The notes under the pieces are model-generated. The model ran no database searches. It was not told where the DNA came from and saw nothing but the letters and a program-made list of their open reading frames with translations. Shown here piece after piece: positions 35,211 to 44,962 of a stretch of DNA of 64,000 nt. The DNA is from Chryseobacterium sp. SORGH_AS_0447. Its GTDB lineage: Bacteria > Bacteroidota > Bacteroidia > Flavobacteriales > Weeksellaceae. The stretch spans positions 1,172,501-1,236,500 of the forward strand of contig NZ_JAUTAR010000001.1 in NCBI RefSeq assembly GCF_030818695.1. Reading direction: 5' to 3'. Both the position numbers and the translations under genes were made by a program. Position 1 is the first letter of the stretch. Every line of letters begins with the position of its first letter.

Positions 35211-36407
35211 CTAATGAAAATTCGAGTTCTGTACAATAGCATGATAATCGCTCAGCACCTTCAGCTGTGATGTATTTCCTTTTCTGATCCTGGCTTCTCT
35301 GCTAACCAGCCTGTCGTATATTTTGTTAAGCGTACGCTTTATCAGCGGAAAGGCTTTTTTGTTTGAGACTTCAGGAATCTGAAGCCGGTGGCAAACCTCA
35401 TCATCCAGCAGAAACCAGGTGCAGCAAATGTGCAGGTAGCGGAGATTTCTTCTCTGGAATTGGTATTTAAGAGCAGGATTGATCAGAGATTCATTAAGCA
35501 GAGAATGGGCCAGCAAAACCGAATCTTCATCCGCAGGAGGCTGAATGGAAGTCCACAGGTAAAAATACTGCGTTGCCTCTTGCTTATCGTTGGGCAAGAG
35601 ATTTTCAGGAATTCCCAGAAGATATCCGACGTATTTCCAAAGGTGGAACAGGCCTTTTTCCTCTTCTGCTGAAATCGTGTTGCCTAATTTATGAAGACTG
35701 TGCATAAAAACCAGGCTGAAGCCAATGTAGGTGGCCATCATATCCCAGGAATTGATGGGTTCGCCCCAGTTCTCCGTATCCCAGTTATGGTAATGTTTTC
35801 TGATAGAGAGCCTGGCGTAGGAATGGATCAGTCGTGTTTTAATAGCGAATTCGTAGCCTTTCTGGTGAATGTCCAGGGCATTATACCGTGTCACGTTTAT
35901 CCAGAAGTCCAGCGTTTCAGAAAGACGTTTTACTGCTCCTTTTTTCAGGGCTTCAGTAGCAATAAGCGGTTTGTTGAGGTAGGCATAATCGTAGCCTCCC
36001 ATTAGGCAGTAATCGCGTAGTGAAATCAGGGAGTCGAGGTTGCTTCGCATGCAGAGTTCAGCTCCTCTTTTAATTAATTCACGATCCAGCCAGTCAGGAA
36101 TGTTCTGTGTTTGCAGAAAAAGCTGTTTAATGCTTTCAGGAACATCGTCCTGCGCGGAGATGCCGTTTCGGATATAGCCTTCAATTTCTTTTGAAGCTTC
36201 ATAAAACGTCTTTTTGAAATAAACATCTTTTACGACCTGATCGCCAACTTCATCGGTATGATAGAAATAAGGAGCAAACTTATCAAAATCTGTAAAGCTG
36301 ACCTCCGCACCGGAAAATTCCAACAGTTGTTTTCCGTTGCCTTTTGTCCAGAAATTGATGAAATGTTCCGAATCTTTGAAACGTGGCTGTAAAATTGTCC
36401 TTTTCAT
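35211..36407 (-). CDS. MpaB-family oxygenase-like protein (DUF2236)
   Basis: Protein of 398 residues, all-helical, resembling the oxygenase MpaB/DUF2236 family, which includes the latex-clearing protein Lcp (a b-type heme oxygenase). RLIHSYARLSIRKHY (about 212-226) holds the conserved Arg/His region that in Lcp-like proteins lies at the heme. FSLVFMHSLHKLG (about 251-263) is also typical. There is no signal peptide, so it is probably cytoplasmic. Function in this group is unknown. It sits alone in a repeat-rich region. Confidence 0.75.
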   Translation of the reverse strand: MKRTILQPRFKDSEHFINFWTKGNGKQLLEFSGAEVSFTDFDKFAPYFYHTDEVGDQVVKDVYFKKTFYEASKEIEGYIRNGISAQDDVPESIKQLFLQTQNIPDWLDRELIKRGAELCMRSNLDSLISLRDYCLMGGYDYAYLNKPLIATEALKKGAVKRLSETLDFWINVTRYNALDIHQKGYEFAIKTRLIHSYARLSIRKHYHNWDTENWGEPINSWDMMATYIGFSLVFMHSLHKLGNTISAEEEKGLFHLWKYVGYLLGIPENLLPNDKQEATQYFYLWTSIQPPADEDSVLLAHSLLNESLINPALKYQFQRRNLRYLHICCTWFLLDDEVCHRLQIPEVSNKKAFPLIKRTLNKIYDRLVSREARIRKGNTSQLKVLSDYHAIVQNSNFH

Positions 36408-36487
36408 TGAAATAAAGGTACAAGTTTTACGCCGGACTTCCCGGGTGAAATTTGTCAGGGGTAATTCTCGGTTGGTGGCAATTAGTG

Positions 36488-36702
36488 AATGGTGAATTTG
36501 CTGTGCAGTGAATGGTGAATTTTTCAGTAGAGATTTAAATGAATCTTTCCCTCAATAGTTAGCAAACAGTATCAAGACAATCAGCAGTATTTTAACCAAA
36601 AAACTTCCGGCGTCCAGCTTCTCTACCAGCCTATTAATCTGATTTCTAATTCGGTTTAAGCATAATAAAATTCACTATTCACTGCACAGCAAATTCACCA
36701 TT
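36488..36702. mobile_element. 215-bp element with 34-bp terminal inverted repeats (MITE-like)
   Basis: The left arm (36488-36521, starting AATGGTGAATTTGCTGTGCA) and right arm (36669-36702) are inverted copies differing at one position. The left arm contains the direct repeat GTGAATGGTGAATT twice. The interior is non-coding and holds copy C of the dispersed repeat (36598-36657). The right end stops 6 bp before the LuxR stop codon. No target-site duplication is obvious. Confidence 0.55.
36598..36657. repeat. Dispersed intergenic repeat, copy C
   Basis: AAAAAACTTCCGGCGTCCAG, then CTTCTCTACCAGCCTATTAATCTGATTTCTAATTCGG. Nearly the same as copy A at 22953-23010 over its whole length, but inside the inverted-repeat element. 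Confidence 0.6.
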
Positions 36703-36708
36703 GATCCG

Positions 36709-37482
36709 CTAAATCAGCCCGCATTCAAAAGCTTTCCGTAGCAGCTCCTTGCTGTTTCGGGATTCGGTTTTGGCTAAAATATTTTTGCGGTGCGTACGGA
36801 CAGTATGTTCCGAAAGAATCAGCATTTTTGAAATTTCCGGACCGGAGTATCCTTTGGCGATCAATGCCAGAACCTCAGTTTCCCTCTTGGTTAAATGAAT
36901 TTCCGGAATATTTTTCGAAGGGTCTTCGATTTTGATCTGGTAAAAATCGTCCCGCGGACTAATCCCGGTTATCAGTACCGTATTTGGATTTTTTTGGGTA
37001 ATATGATGAATATTGGTGTGTATGTTAACGGTTTGGATAATGGTTTTGTTTTCATCTTCCATTGTCAGGATGGCCTGATGATGGAACAGCTCATAGTTTC
37101 CCTTTGCTGTTTTCATTCTGAAACAATAGCTCGATTTAAGATAAAGCTGGCTTTCTCTCCCGACTTCAATGATCTTTTTGACGACCTGTTCTTCCGCTTT
37201 CATGATGAAAGGAATGTCATCGGGATGAGTAAGATCGATAACCTCTTTTAAGTTTTCAGGATACTCTGTCAAACCGTGAAGTTTCAGAAGGTTAGGGTGA
37301 TGGTGGGAAAGGGTACTGTTGGTAAGATTCAACACGTAATAATAAAATTCGCCGATGGCAAACATCTCACCGATAATACGTTCGATCGGAGGGATACTAG
37401 CGAGATTTTTTCTTTCTTTTCTTACCCCTGTATAAGAATTCCAGACTTCGACCAAAGGGTGTTTTTTCTCTGAATTATCCAT
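36709..37482 (-). CDS. PAS-LuxR (GerE) transcriptional regulator
   Basis: Regulator of 257 residues. The N-terminal PAS-like sensor (about 40-165) shows LTHPDDIPFI and SYCFRMKTAKGNYELFHH, the PAS fold-3 pattern. The C-terminal LuxR-type HTH (about 190-250) reads LTKRETEVLALIAKGYSGPE followed by ISKMLILSEHTVRTHRKNI. There is no receiver domain or phosphorylation Asp, so it is not a classic response regulator. The ligand is unknown. It is divergent from the small secreted protein gene across a 387-nt gap. Confidence 0.88.
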   Translation of the reverse strand: MDNSEKKHPLVEVWNSYTGVRKERKNLASIPPIERIIGEMFAIGEFYYYVLNLTNSTLSHHHPNLLKLHGLTEYPENLKEVIDLTHPDDIPFIMKAEEQVVKKIIEVGRESQLYLKSSYCFRMKTAKGNYELFHHQAILTMEDENKTIIQTVNIHTNIHHITQKNPNTVLITGISPRDDFYQIKIEDPSKNIPEIHLTKRETEVLALIAKGYSGPEISKMLILSEHTVRTHRKNILAKTESRNSKELLRKAFECGLI

Positions 37483-37869
37483 AAAAAATTATCATAATTA
37501 AAAATAGTTAAATTTTTCTTAAAAAATACCACAAAAGGGGGATTTTTTTGTAAGGATAAAATGTTAACATTTGTATACGCCAATAACCATGGAAGCTTGA
37601 ATTAAAAATACCCCAAATCCGGGATGGTTTACTTATCACAAAACACACTTTTATATAGACATATTAATTGTATGTCGGAAAAGAGTTTAGAATTTTCTGT
37701 TAGCTGTTGAAAAGGACAAACTGGGATCCTCTGCAATTTGTAGGGGATTCATTATTTACCTTCAAATTTTCTGTATTTAAAAAGTACACAAAAGGGTAAT
37801 GTTTTACTATTTCTGAATTGCTAATATTTGCATAGATCCTAATCAAATATTAATCTTAAAATTATCATC
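37483..37869. other. 387-nt intergenic gap with paired ACAAAAGGG motifs
   Basis: No gene seen. ACCACAAAAGGGGG (near 37528-37541) and TACACAAAAGGGTAA (near 37785-37799) share ACAAAAGGG and lie near the starts of the two divergent genes, so they could be sites for one regulator. GCTAATATTTGC near 37821-37832 resembles a -7 element for the 37870 gene with one mismatch (AATATTTG). Confidence 0.4.
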
Positions 37870-38433
37870 ATGAAAAAATTATTACTGGCTGCTTTTGTGA
37901 TAGCATCATTGTGGGGTAATGCCCAGGAGATTCAGAAAGAATATGAAGTAAAGCCTTATACGGCTTATCTTTCAGAATACAAACCGTATTATGAAATGGT
38001 ATATTCCCAGATCGAATCCAATCCGGATCTTTCTTTACCAGAAAAACTTAAACGGCTGAATGAAGAAATTTCCAGGCTTAAAGACAAGTTCAGAAAGGTG
38101 AGAAAAACAGAATTCGAGAGTAAATCCACAAAGCTTTCCGTTTCGCATTCCTGCACGAAGGGAAATTCCGGAGGCGTAAAGAATTGCGGGTATAAATATG
38201 TTTCAGCACCATCTCCTGCATTCTATACGACAAAAGAATGGATCAGTGTAGAAGGAGATAATAAAGGAACAGTGGTTTCCAATGATGGCAGCTCTGCAGG
38301 CCTGAAAATGACAAGAGCGGGAAGAGGGCGGAACGCCGGTGTTTTATATGCCGTATATAAATACAGGCCCGATTATATCGCTGTAACCGTAGAAGAGGAT
38401 ACGGATAAATTATTTAATAAAGTTATACAATAG
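37870..38433 (+). CDS. Secreted protein of unknown function
   Basis: Protein of 187 residues with a signal peptide (about 1-18, ending NAQ). The mature N-terminal part is helical and charged (LSLPEKLKRLNEEISRLKDK). A small Cys-containing section follows (SHSCTKGNSGGVKNCGYKYV), then a mostly beta C-terminal part with SVEGDNKGTVVSNDGSS. I do not recognise the family. Its position opposite the PAS-LuxR regulator suggests a possible regulatory link, unproven. Confidence 0.75.
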   Translation: MKKLLLAAFVIASLWGNAQEIQKEYEVKPYTAYLSEYKPYYEMVYSQIESNPDLSLPEKLKRLNEEISRLKDKFRKVRKTEFESKSTKLSVSHSCTKGNSGGVKNCGYKYVSAPSPAFYTTKEWISVEGDNKGTVVSNDGSSAGLKMTRAGRGRNAGVLYAVYKYRPDYIAVTVEEDTDKLFNKVIQ

Positions 38434-38442
38434 AATTGAAAT

Positions 38443-38479
38443 AAAAAGCCAACTTCCGATCCGAAAGTTGGCTTTTTTT
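38443..38479. terminator. Bidirectional terminator between the secreted protein gene and gap
   Basis: Stem AAAAAGCCAACTT / AAGTTGGCTTTTT with a ~9-nt loop and a T tract, between convergent genes. Confidence 0.88.
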
Positions 38480-38495
38480 ATGTATTGTTTAACAA

Positions 38496-39530
<1,035 letters not shown>

Positions 39531-40517
39531 TTAAATTGCTAAAATTTCCGAAATCAATAAAAGATCCTGATTGATTTCATTATGTTTTTTGATGGCTTCT
39601 TCGATAGGCGTGTACACCAGCTCATTGGAGCGCATTCCCGCCATAACATTGGTTTGCCCTTCCATCAGGCCGGTTACGGCACCATAGCCCAGCCTGCTTG
39701 CCAATACCCGGTCGGCACAGCTTGGAGAACCGCCCCTCTGCATGTGCCCTAACACGGCAACACGGATGTCGTAATCCGGGAATTCATGTTTGGTTTTTTC
39801 TGCGAGTTCATACACATTGGCTAACTTTTCTCCTTCCGCTACCACCACGATGCTGGACGCTTTTCCGGTTTTCTCCGCAATTCTGAAGTTGTTGAAAAGC
39901 TCATCAATGCTGTCTTTGGTTTCAGGAATCAAAATATCGAGAGCTCCGGTAGCCAGACCACTATTCAAGGCAATAAAACCTGCATCACGGCCCATAACCT
40001 CTACAAAGAAAACCCTGTTGTGGGAAGTGGCCGTATCACGGATTTTATCAATGGCTTCCATTGCCGTATTCAGTGCGGTATCATAACCGATGGTATTATC
40101 GGTACCGAAAATATCATTATCGATCGTTCCCGGTATACCGATGACGCGGATGCCGAATTCTTCGTTAAAGATTTTTGCCCCGGTAAATGTTCCGTCCCCG
40201 CCGATACACACCAGCCCTTCAATTCCGTGTTTTACACAGTTGTCATAAGCTTTCTGGCGTCCTTCCGGGGTTCTGAATTCCTGGGATCTGGCGGATTTAA
40301 GAATAGTCCCGCCCTGGTTGATTATATTTTTTACGGAACGAGGACCCATTTTTAGGAAATCGTTATTGATCAGGCCATTATAGCCTTCTCTTACTCCGTA
40401 ACATTCTATGTTATAGTAATTTGCGGTTCTTACCACCGCCCGTAACGCTGCATTCATCCCCGGAGAATCTCCTCCTGAGGTAAGAACTGCAATTTTTTTT
40501 ACAGCACTCTCTTTCAT
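39531..40517 (-). CDS. pfkA: ATP-dependent 6-phosphofructokinase
   Basis: Phosphorylates fructose-6-phosphate in glycolysis. 328 residues from the ATG at 40517 (MKESAVKKIAVLTSGGDSPG). An ATG 21 nt upstream is rejected because the -7 promoter element overlaps it. ATP-site GGDSPGMNA (about 15-23) and GGDGTFTGA, catalytic GTIDNDI with the active-site Asp, and MGRDAGFIAL are present. The Gly at the ATP-site GGDGT position fits ATP rather than PPi dependence. First gene of the pfkA-gap operon. Confidence 0.96.
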   Translation of the reverse strand: MKESAVKKIAVLTSGGDSPGMNAALRAVVRTANYYNIECYGVREGYNGLINNDFLKMGPRSVKNIINQGGTILKSARSQEFRTPEGRQKAYDNCVKHGIEGLVCIGGDGTFTGAKIFNEEFGIRVIGIPGTIDNDIFGTDNTIGYDTALNTAMEAIDKIRDTATSHNRVFFVEVMGRDAGFIALNSGLATGALDILIPETKDSIDELFNNFRIAEKTGKASSIVVVAEGEKLANVYELAEKTKHEFPDYDIRVAVLGHMQRGGSPSCADRVLASRLGYGAVTGLMEGQTNVMAGMRSNELVYTPIEEAIKKHNEINQDLLLISEILAI

Positions 40518-40537
40518 CTGGTAAAAAATTTCGAACA

Positions 40538-40545
40538 CAAATCTA
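40538..40545 (-). promoter_or_regulatory. -7 element of the pfkA-gap promoter
   Basis: CAAATCTA on the plus strand reads TAGATTTG on the minus strand, a perfect TAnnTTTG, 21-28 nt upstream of the chosen ATG. Confidence 0.5.
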
Positions 40546-40713
40546 CAAAAACAAGTTCAGATAAACGCAGTAAGTTTATAGGAGATTTGAATATAAAGAA
40601 TTAAAAACTTCTAAAATTTATCATTTTAAAAATTATTGCAAAAGGTTTTTGGTACTTAATCAACCTGTACCAGAAAAATTCTTTTCCAAACATTTAGAAA
40701 TAGAAGTTAGAGT

Positions 40714-41472
40714 CTACCATTTTTCCGTAAGGTATTTCCAATACCTCCTAGGGACATGCTGAATATGCAGTTTCAGATTTTTCCTTTCTACGATATTCGT
40801 TCTCGTAAAATACCGCTGCCAGAGTGTCTGGTAGCTTTTTTCCTCATCATGGAATTTCTGATGATACTGGTTGAGATCTATCTTCTCATCAGGATAAAAG
40901 AAATCGCAGGTTTCCAGATCGTAGAGGATGCCGTAATGCCTGCGCAGATCGTAGATCATCCATTTCTGGTCCTGGTACCGGTCCTTGAAATGTTTCCGTA
41001 TTAATGGAAGTACATTAAAATCGGGATCGATCTTGGAAAAGAAAACACCATCCTGCATTTTTTCGAAACGTACGAAAGCCGTCATCCGATGCCTTTCCCG
41101 GTTTACGGATTTGCAGAGCTTGGAGATTTTCAGAATATCGTCGTCTGCATAATTCTGAAGGATATTTTCATCCGGATGCCTGACCGATTGCCTGATGGCC
41201 GATAAGATCAGCTGTTCCTGTTCCGGATCTTCCGAAAGATACACTTTTAACAGCTCATGAATTCCCTGCTTCCCGATCTGCTGCTCCAGCTTAAGCAAAA
41301 CCCTTTCTGCCTTGTCGTTTTGAGTAATTACTTCATGGATTTCCGCAAAAATATTTTCCTGATGGAATCTTTCGCGGCTTGCGATCTCCACATCTTTATA
41401 TTTATATTCGAAAACCTCAAATACCGCCGTTAAAAGTCCGTCGAAACTGCCGTCGTAGAGTAGGGTGGTCAT
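40714..41472 (-). CDS. TIGR03915-family putative DNA repair protein (DUF4130)
   Basis: Protein of 252 residues with the family start TTLLYDGSFDGLLTAVFEVFE and the core VNRERHRMTAFVRFEKMQDG (about 127-146), then YDLRRHYGILYDLE and a C-terminal YFTRTNIVERKN. The family is uncharacterised, is described as a putative DNA metabolism or repair protein, and usually travels with the radical SAM protein of TIGR03916. That partner lies 700 nt upstream here, with a toxin-antitoxin pair in between. Confidence 0.87.
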   Translation of the reverse strand: MTTLLYDGSFDGLLTAVFEVFEYKYKDVEIASRERFHQENIFAEIHEVITQNDKAERVLLKLEQQIGKQGIHELLKVYLSEDPEQEQLILSAIRQSVRHPDENILQNYADDDILKISKLCKSVNRERHRMTAFVRFEKMQDGVFFSKIDPDFNVLPLIRKHFKDRYQDQKWMIYDLRRHYGILYDLETCDFFYPDEKIDLNQYHQKFHDEEKSYQTLWQRYFTRTNIVERKNLKLHIQHVPRRYWKYLTEKW

Positions 41473-41567
41473 GAATTAATGTAACAATTTATAAAGTGTA
41501 GCTATGTAGCAAATCAGTAATTTTGAAATGAAGCGGTCTGAACGTTATACTACATTTAAAAATAAAA

Positions 41568-41864
41568 TTAAAAATAATTTGGAAGATCTTTGCTTCCGTG
41601 AAGAATTCTTACAATCCGAATTTGTTTATCTAAAATCCGGTAGAAAATAACATGATTGTCTTTTGGAAAACTATATAAACCTTGTTTTATCTCATCACGT
41701 TTTTTTCCGGAATACGGATTGAGAACCAAACTTTGAAAAATGTTTTCAATTTCCAATAGATATTTCTCGGCCTGGTCAAACCCGAATTTATTTATAGAAT
41801 AATCGAAAATATCTTCAAGATCTTTATCTGCAATTTCTGATAAAAGATAAAATCTTTCAGCCAT
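41568..41864 (-). CDS. RelE/ParE-family toxin
   Basis: Toxin of a type II toxin-antitoxin pair, 98 residues from the ATG at 41864, which overlaps the antitoxin stop by one base (TAATG). An upstream ATG at 41936 would run deep into the antitoxin and is rejected. ParE-like features: LSEIADKDLEDIFDYSINKFG, LLEIENIFQSLVLNPYSGKKRDEI, and the C-terminal VIFYRILDKQIRIVRILHGSKD. ParE toxins poison DNA gyrase and RelE toxins cut mRNA. Which applies here is not decided by sequence alone. Confidence 0.9.
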   Translation of the reverse strand: MAERFYLLSEIADKDLEDIFDYSINKFGFDQAEKYLLEIENIFQSLVLNPYSGKKRDEIKQGLYSFPKDNHVIFYRILDKQIRIVRILHGSKDLPNYF

Positions 41865-42097
41865 TATTTGCCGTTTGTTTTTTTTCTGGATGTAATAATA
41901 TCCTTTACCGAGCGAGGGCTTGTATTGCCGCTCCAACCTTTTTCAATTTCAGTTTTTAAATCCTGAATGATGCGGTGCCGGTAGAATTCATGAAGGCGAA
42001 GTGCATCCCGTACAACTTCACTGGCATTTTGAAAATCCCCAGATTCAATCTGATTGGAAATATATTGTTCCTGCTTTTTTGTAAAACTTACATTCAT
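41864..42097 (-). CDS. ParD-family antitoxin
   Basis: Antitoxin of 77 residues. The N-terminal ribbon-helix-helix MNVSFTKKQEQYISNQIESG followed by NASEVVRDALRLHE is the typical ParD/CC2985 pattern (DNA binding and autoregulation). The C-terminal part is the toxin-binding region and ends in a Lys-rich tail. It precedes and overlaps the toxin gene. A perfect TAnnTTTG element lies 24 nt upstream. Confidence 0.9.
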   Translation of the reverse strand: MNVSFTKKQEQYISNQIESGDFQNASEVVRDALRLHEFYRHRIIQDLKTEIEKGWSGNTSPRSVKDIITSRKKTNGK

Positions 42098-42120
42098 TAC
42101 AAATTGTTTTCTCTAAGTTA

Positions 42121-42128
42121 CAAATATA
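42121..42128 (-). promoter_or_regulatory. -7 element of the toxin-antitoxin promoter
   Basis: CAAATATA on the plus strand gives TATATTTG on the minus strand, inside an AT-rich stretch between the radical SAM stop and the antitoxin start. It suggests the pair has its own promoter. Confidence 0.5.
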
Positions 42129-42175
42129 TCCAGATTTAGCAAATATGGACATGTTTATTTAAATATAAATATTTT

Positions 42176-43435
42176 TTAAAACAAAGTAAGCTGCTGTGAA
42201 AACTGATTATGAAACTTAGAAGAGCTTCCGCCGATCAGCAGTTTCTTTAAATTTTTATCGGTCAAATATCTTAAGAAAGCATTTCCTGCATTAAAATCAA
42301 TAAAATATTTAGCCCGATTTACGGCAGCACCTAATTTTTTCAGGTGGTCTATATTCAATACCTGAAACCGTCTGGCACTTACAATTTTCTGGGCTGTTTT
42401 CACCCCGATGCCCGGAATTCTCAGGATCATCTGATAATCCGCGGTCTGTAAATTTACCGGGAACTGGTCGAGATGTCTCAGAGCCCAGCTCAGTTTCGGA
42501 TCTACTTCCAGATCCAGGAACGGCATATTCGGATCGAGGATTTCTTCTGCTTTGAAACCGTAAAAACGCATCAGCCAATCCGACTGGTACAGACGGTTCT
42601 CACGGAGCATCGGAACTTCCGTTGTTAAAGAAGGCAACCTTTTGTCTTCCAGGACCGGAACATAACCTGAATAATAAACCCGTTTCAAACTGAAATTTTT
42701 ATAAAAATGATCGGCTACTTTAATAATCTGTAAATCATTCTCATTGGTAGCACCTACAATCATCTGGGTCGACTGGCCGGCCGGAGCAAACTTCGGCGTT
42801 TTCCTGAAGATTTTCTTTTCGTCTTTGTACTGGGCAATACCGTTTTGGATATATTTCATCGGGTTGAGCATATCCTGGCGGTTTTTTTCAGGAGCCAGTA
42901 GTTTTAGTCCGCTTTCGGTTGGGATTTCAAGATTAATGGATAAACGGTCGGCATATAAGGCCGCTTCCTGCATCAGTTCATCACTTGCTCCCGGAATCGA
43001 TTTCAAATGAATATATCCGTTGAAATTTTCTTCCAGGCGCAGCTTTTTGGCAACACGCACCAGACGTTCCATCGTGGTATCCGCATTTTTAAAAATCCCT
43101 GAGCTTAAAAACAGCCCTTCGATATAGTTTCTTCGGTAAAAATTAATGGTTAAATCTACGACTTCCTCTACCGTGAAGGCAGCTCTTTTAATATCATTCG
43201 AGCTTCTGGAAACACAATAGGCACAATCGTAAATACAGTGATTGGTCAAAAGAATTTTTAGAAGGGAAACGCAACGTCCGTCTTCGGTATACGTGTGGCA
43301 GATTCCGCTTGCAGAGCTGTCTCCCAAAGCGCCTTTTTTGTTTTTCCGCGATCCTCCGCTGGACGAGCACGAAACATCATACTTCGCCGCATCGGCAAGT
43401 ATTTCAAGTTTTTCTTTCAGGCGGTCAAAATTCAT
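42176..43435 (-). CDS. TIGR03916-family radical SAM protein, putative DNA modification/repair
   Basis: Radical SAM enzyme of 419 residues with the cluster motif CIYDCAYC (Cys67, Cys71, Cys74), preceded by the Cys/Ser/Gly-rich start YDVSCSSSGGSRKNK. A C-terminal helix-hairpin-helix (LRIPGIGVKTAQKIVSARR, about 350-368) suggests nucleic-acid binding. The family is uncharacterised and is paired with TIGR03915 proteins. Reaction unknown. Confidence 0.9.
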   Translation of the reverse strand: MNFDRLKEKLEILADAAKYDVSCSSSGGSRKNKKGALGDSSASGICHTYTEDGRCVSLLKILLTNHCIYDCAYCVSRSSNDIKRAAFTVEEVVDLTINFYRRNYIEGLFLSSGIFKNADTTMERLVRVAKKLRLEENFNGYIHLKSIPGASDELMQEAALYADRLSINLEIPTESGLKLLAPEKNRQDMLNPMKYIQNGIAQYKDEKKIFRKTPKFAPAGQSTQMIVGATNENDLQIIKVADHFYKNFSLKRVYYSGYVPVLEDKRLPSLTTEVPMLRENRLYQSDWLMRFYGFKAEEILDPNMPFLDLEVDPKLSWALRHLDQFPVNLQTADYQMILRIPGIGVKTAQKIVSARRFQVLNIDHLKKLGAAVNRAKYFIDFNAGNAFLRYLTDKNLKKLLIGGSSSKFHNQFSQQLTLF

Positions 43436-43633
43436 ATATAGTGTTGGAAATAATTATTTTAGATCTTATTTACTTCTCAAAGATAGTTCCAAATTTGATA
43501 AAAGTCAACCTTTTTTCATTGATGTTATCAACAGTTTAAAGTGACAAAATTAGTATCTTTACGCTCATCAAATAATAATGAAATCAGCAGGGTCTGATTT
43601 CACCTGTGATAGCAGAGAAATAAACACACCACT

Positions 43634-44962
43634 ATGAATCATACACCCGTTGAAGGTTTTTCCAAATTAACAAAACAGGGGAAAATCGATTGGCTCGTTA
43701 ACGAATATCTTGAAGGAAATGAAGAATACCAGAATATATTGCAGCAGTACTGGAATGAAAACCCGGATTTGCAGAAGCTCCACGATGAGTTCTCCGAAAA
43801 TACGATTTCCAATTTCTATATGCCTTATGGGATTGCCCCGAATTTTTTAATCGACGGGAAACTGTTTGCCCTTCCGATGGCGGTTGAAGAAAGCTCTGTA
43901 GTGGCGGCTGCTTCAAAGGCAGCAAAGTTCTGGCTGGATAAGGGCGGGTTTAAGACAACCATCATCAACAATGAAAAACTAGGGCATACCCATTTCATTT
44001 TTAAAGTTGAATCTCACAAGCTGCAGCATTTTTTCAATTTTAATGTAAAGAAAAAATTACTCGAAGCTACGGAAGACATAACGGCAAATATGAGGAAGCG
44101 AGGCGGTGGGATCTTAGACATCAAACTGATCGATAAAACAGCCGAAATGCCCGACTACTATCAGCTTAAAGCGAGCTTCGATACGGTGGATTCGATGGGT
44201 GCGAACTTCATCAATTCCTGCCTGGAGCAGTTTGGAAAGACGTTAAAAGCAGAAGTGGCGGTAAGTGAAGATTTCAGCCAGGAAGAAAAGAATTCGTTGC
44301 AGATCGTGATGAATATTCTTTCCAACTTTACACCGGATTGCCTGGTAAGAGCTGAGGTTTCCTGCAAAATAGAAGATCTGAAGGACGACAGCGGAATTTC
44401 CAATGAAGAATTTGCCTGGAAGTTCAAGCAGGCCGTTACCATTGCCGAGATCGAACCTTTCCGTGCGACCACTCACAATAAAGGAATCATGAACGGGGTA
44501 GATGCGGTAGTTATCGCTACCGGAAACGATTTCAGGGCCACTGAAGCCTGTGCCCATGCCTATGCTGCAAGAAACGGGAAGTATTCTTCTTTAACCCATT
44601 GCACTACCGATAACGGAATTTTCAGGTTCTGGATTGATCTTCCGATTTCCGTAGGCGTTGTCGGAGGATTAACGAATCTCCATCCTTTGGTTAAATTTTC
44701 TTTAGCCCTTTTAGGAAAACCGTCGGCGCAGGAACTGATGAGTATCTTGGCGGTTTCAGGGCTGGCCCAGAATTTCGGGGCATTGCGCTCCCTGGTAACC
44801 ACCGGAATCCAGAAAGGACACATGAAAATGCATTTGCTGAACATCTTAAACCAGATGGGCGCGACCGAAGAGGAAAAACAGCATTTCGTGACGTATTTCA
44901 AAGACAAGACGGTGAGCCATCACGAGGTCATCCATGAGTTTAACCGAATGAGAGGACAGTAA
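43634..44962 (+). CDS. Hydroxymethylglutaryl-CoA reductase (class II)
   Basis: Converts HMG-CoA and mevalonate. Of 442 residues, the class II (bacterial) signature regions include MPYGIAPNFLIDGK, VEESSVVAAASKAAKFW (catalytic Glu region), the dinucleotide/core segment THNKGIMNGVDAVVIATGND, and the C-terminal GHMKMHLLNILNQMG. The family is often annotated as degradative. In Flavobacteriia, however, it fits isoprenoid synthesis by the mevalonate pathway. It is followed, with one-base overlap, by a small membrane protein gene. Confidence 0.95.
   Translation: MNHTPVEGFSKLTKQGKIDWLVNEYLEGNEEYQNILQQYWNENPDLQKLHDEFSENTISNFYMPYGIAPNFLIDGKLFALPMAVEESSVVAAASKAAKFWLDKGGFKTTIINNEKLGHTHFIFKVESHKLQHFFNFNVKKKLLEATEDITANMRKRGGGILDIKLIDKTAEMPDYYQLKASFDTVDSMGANFINSCLEQFGKTLKAEVAVSEDFSQEEKNSLQIVMNILSNFTPDCLVRAEVSCKIEDLKDDSGISNEEFAWKFKQAVTIAEIEPFRATTHNKGIMNGVDAVVIATGNDFRATEACAHAYAARNGKYSSLTHCTTDNGIFRFWIDLPISVGVVGGLTNLHPLVKFSLALLGKPSAQELMSILAVSGLAQNFGALRSLVTTGIQKGHMKMHLLNILNQMGATEEEKQHFVTYFKDKTVSHHEVIHEFNRMRGQ

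Noticed and set aside
41865..41936. Longer start for the ParE-like toxin at 41936
   Set aside because: It would overlap 73 bases of the antitoxin. The TAATG junction at 41864 is the usual toxin-antitoxin coupling, and the family fold begins just after it.
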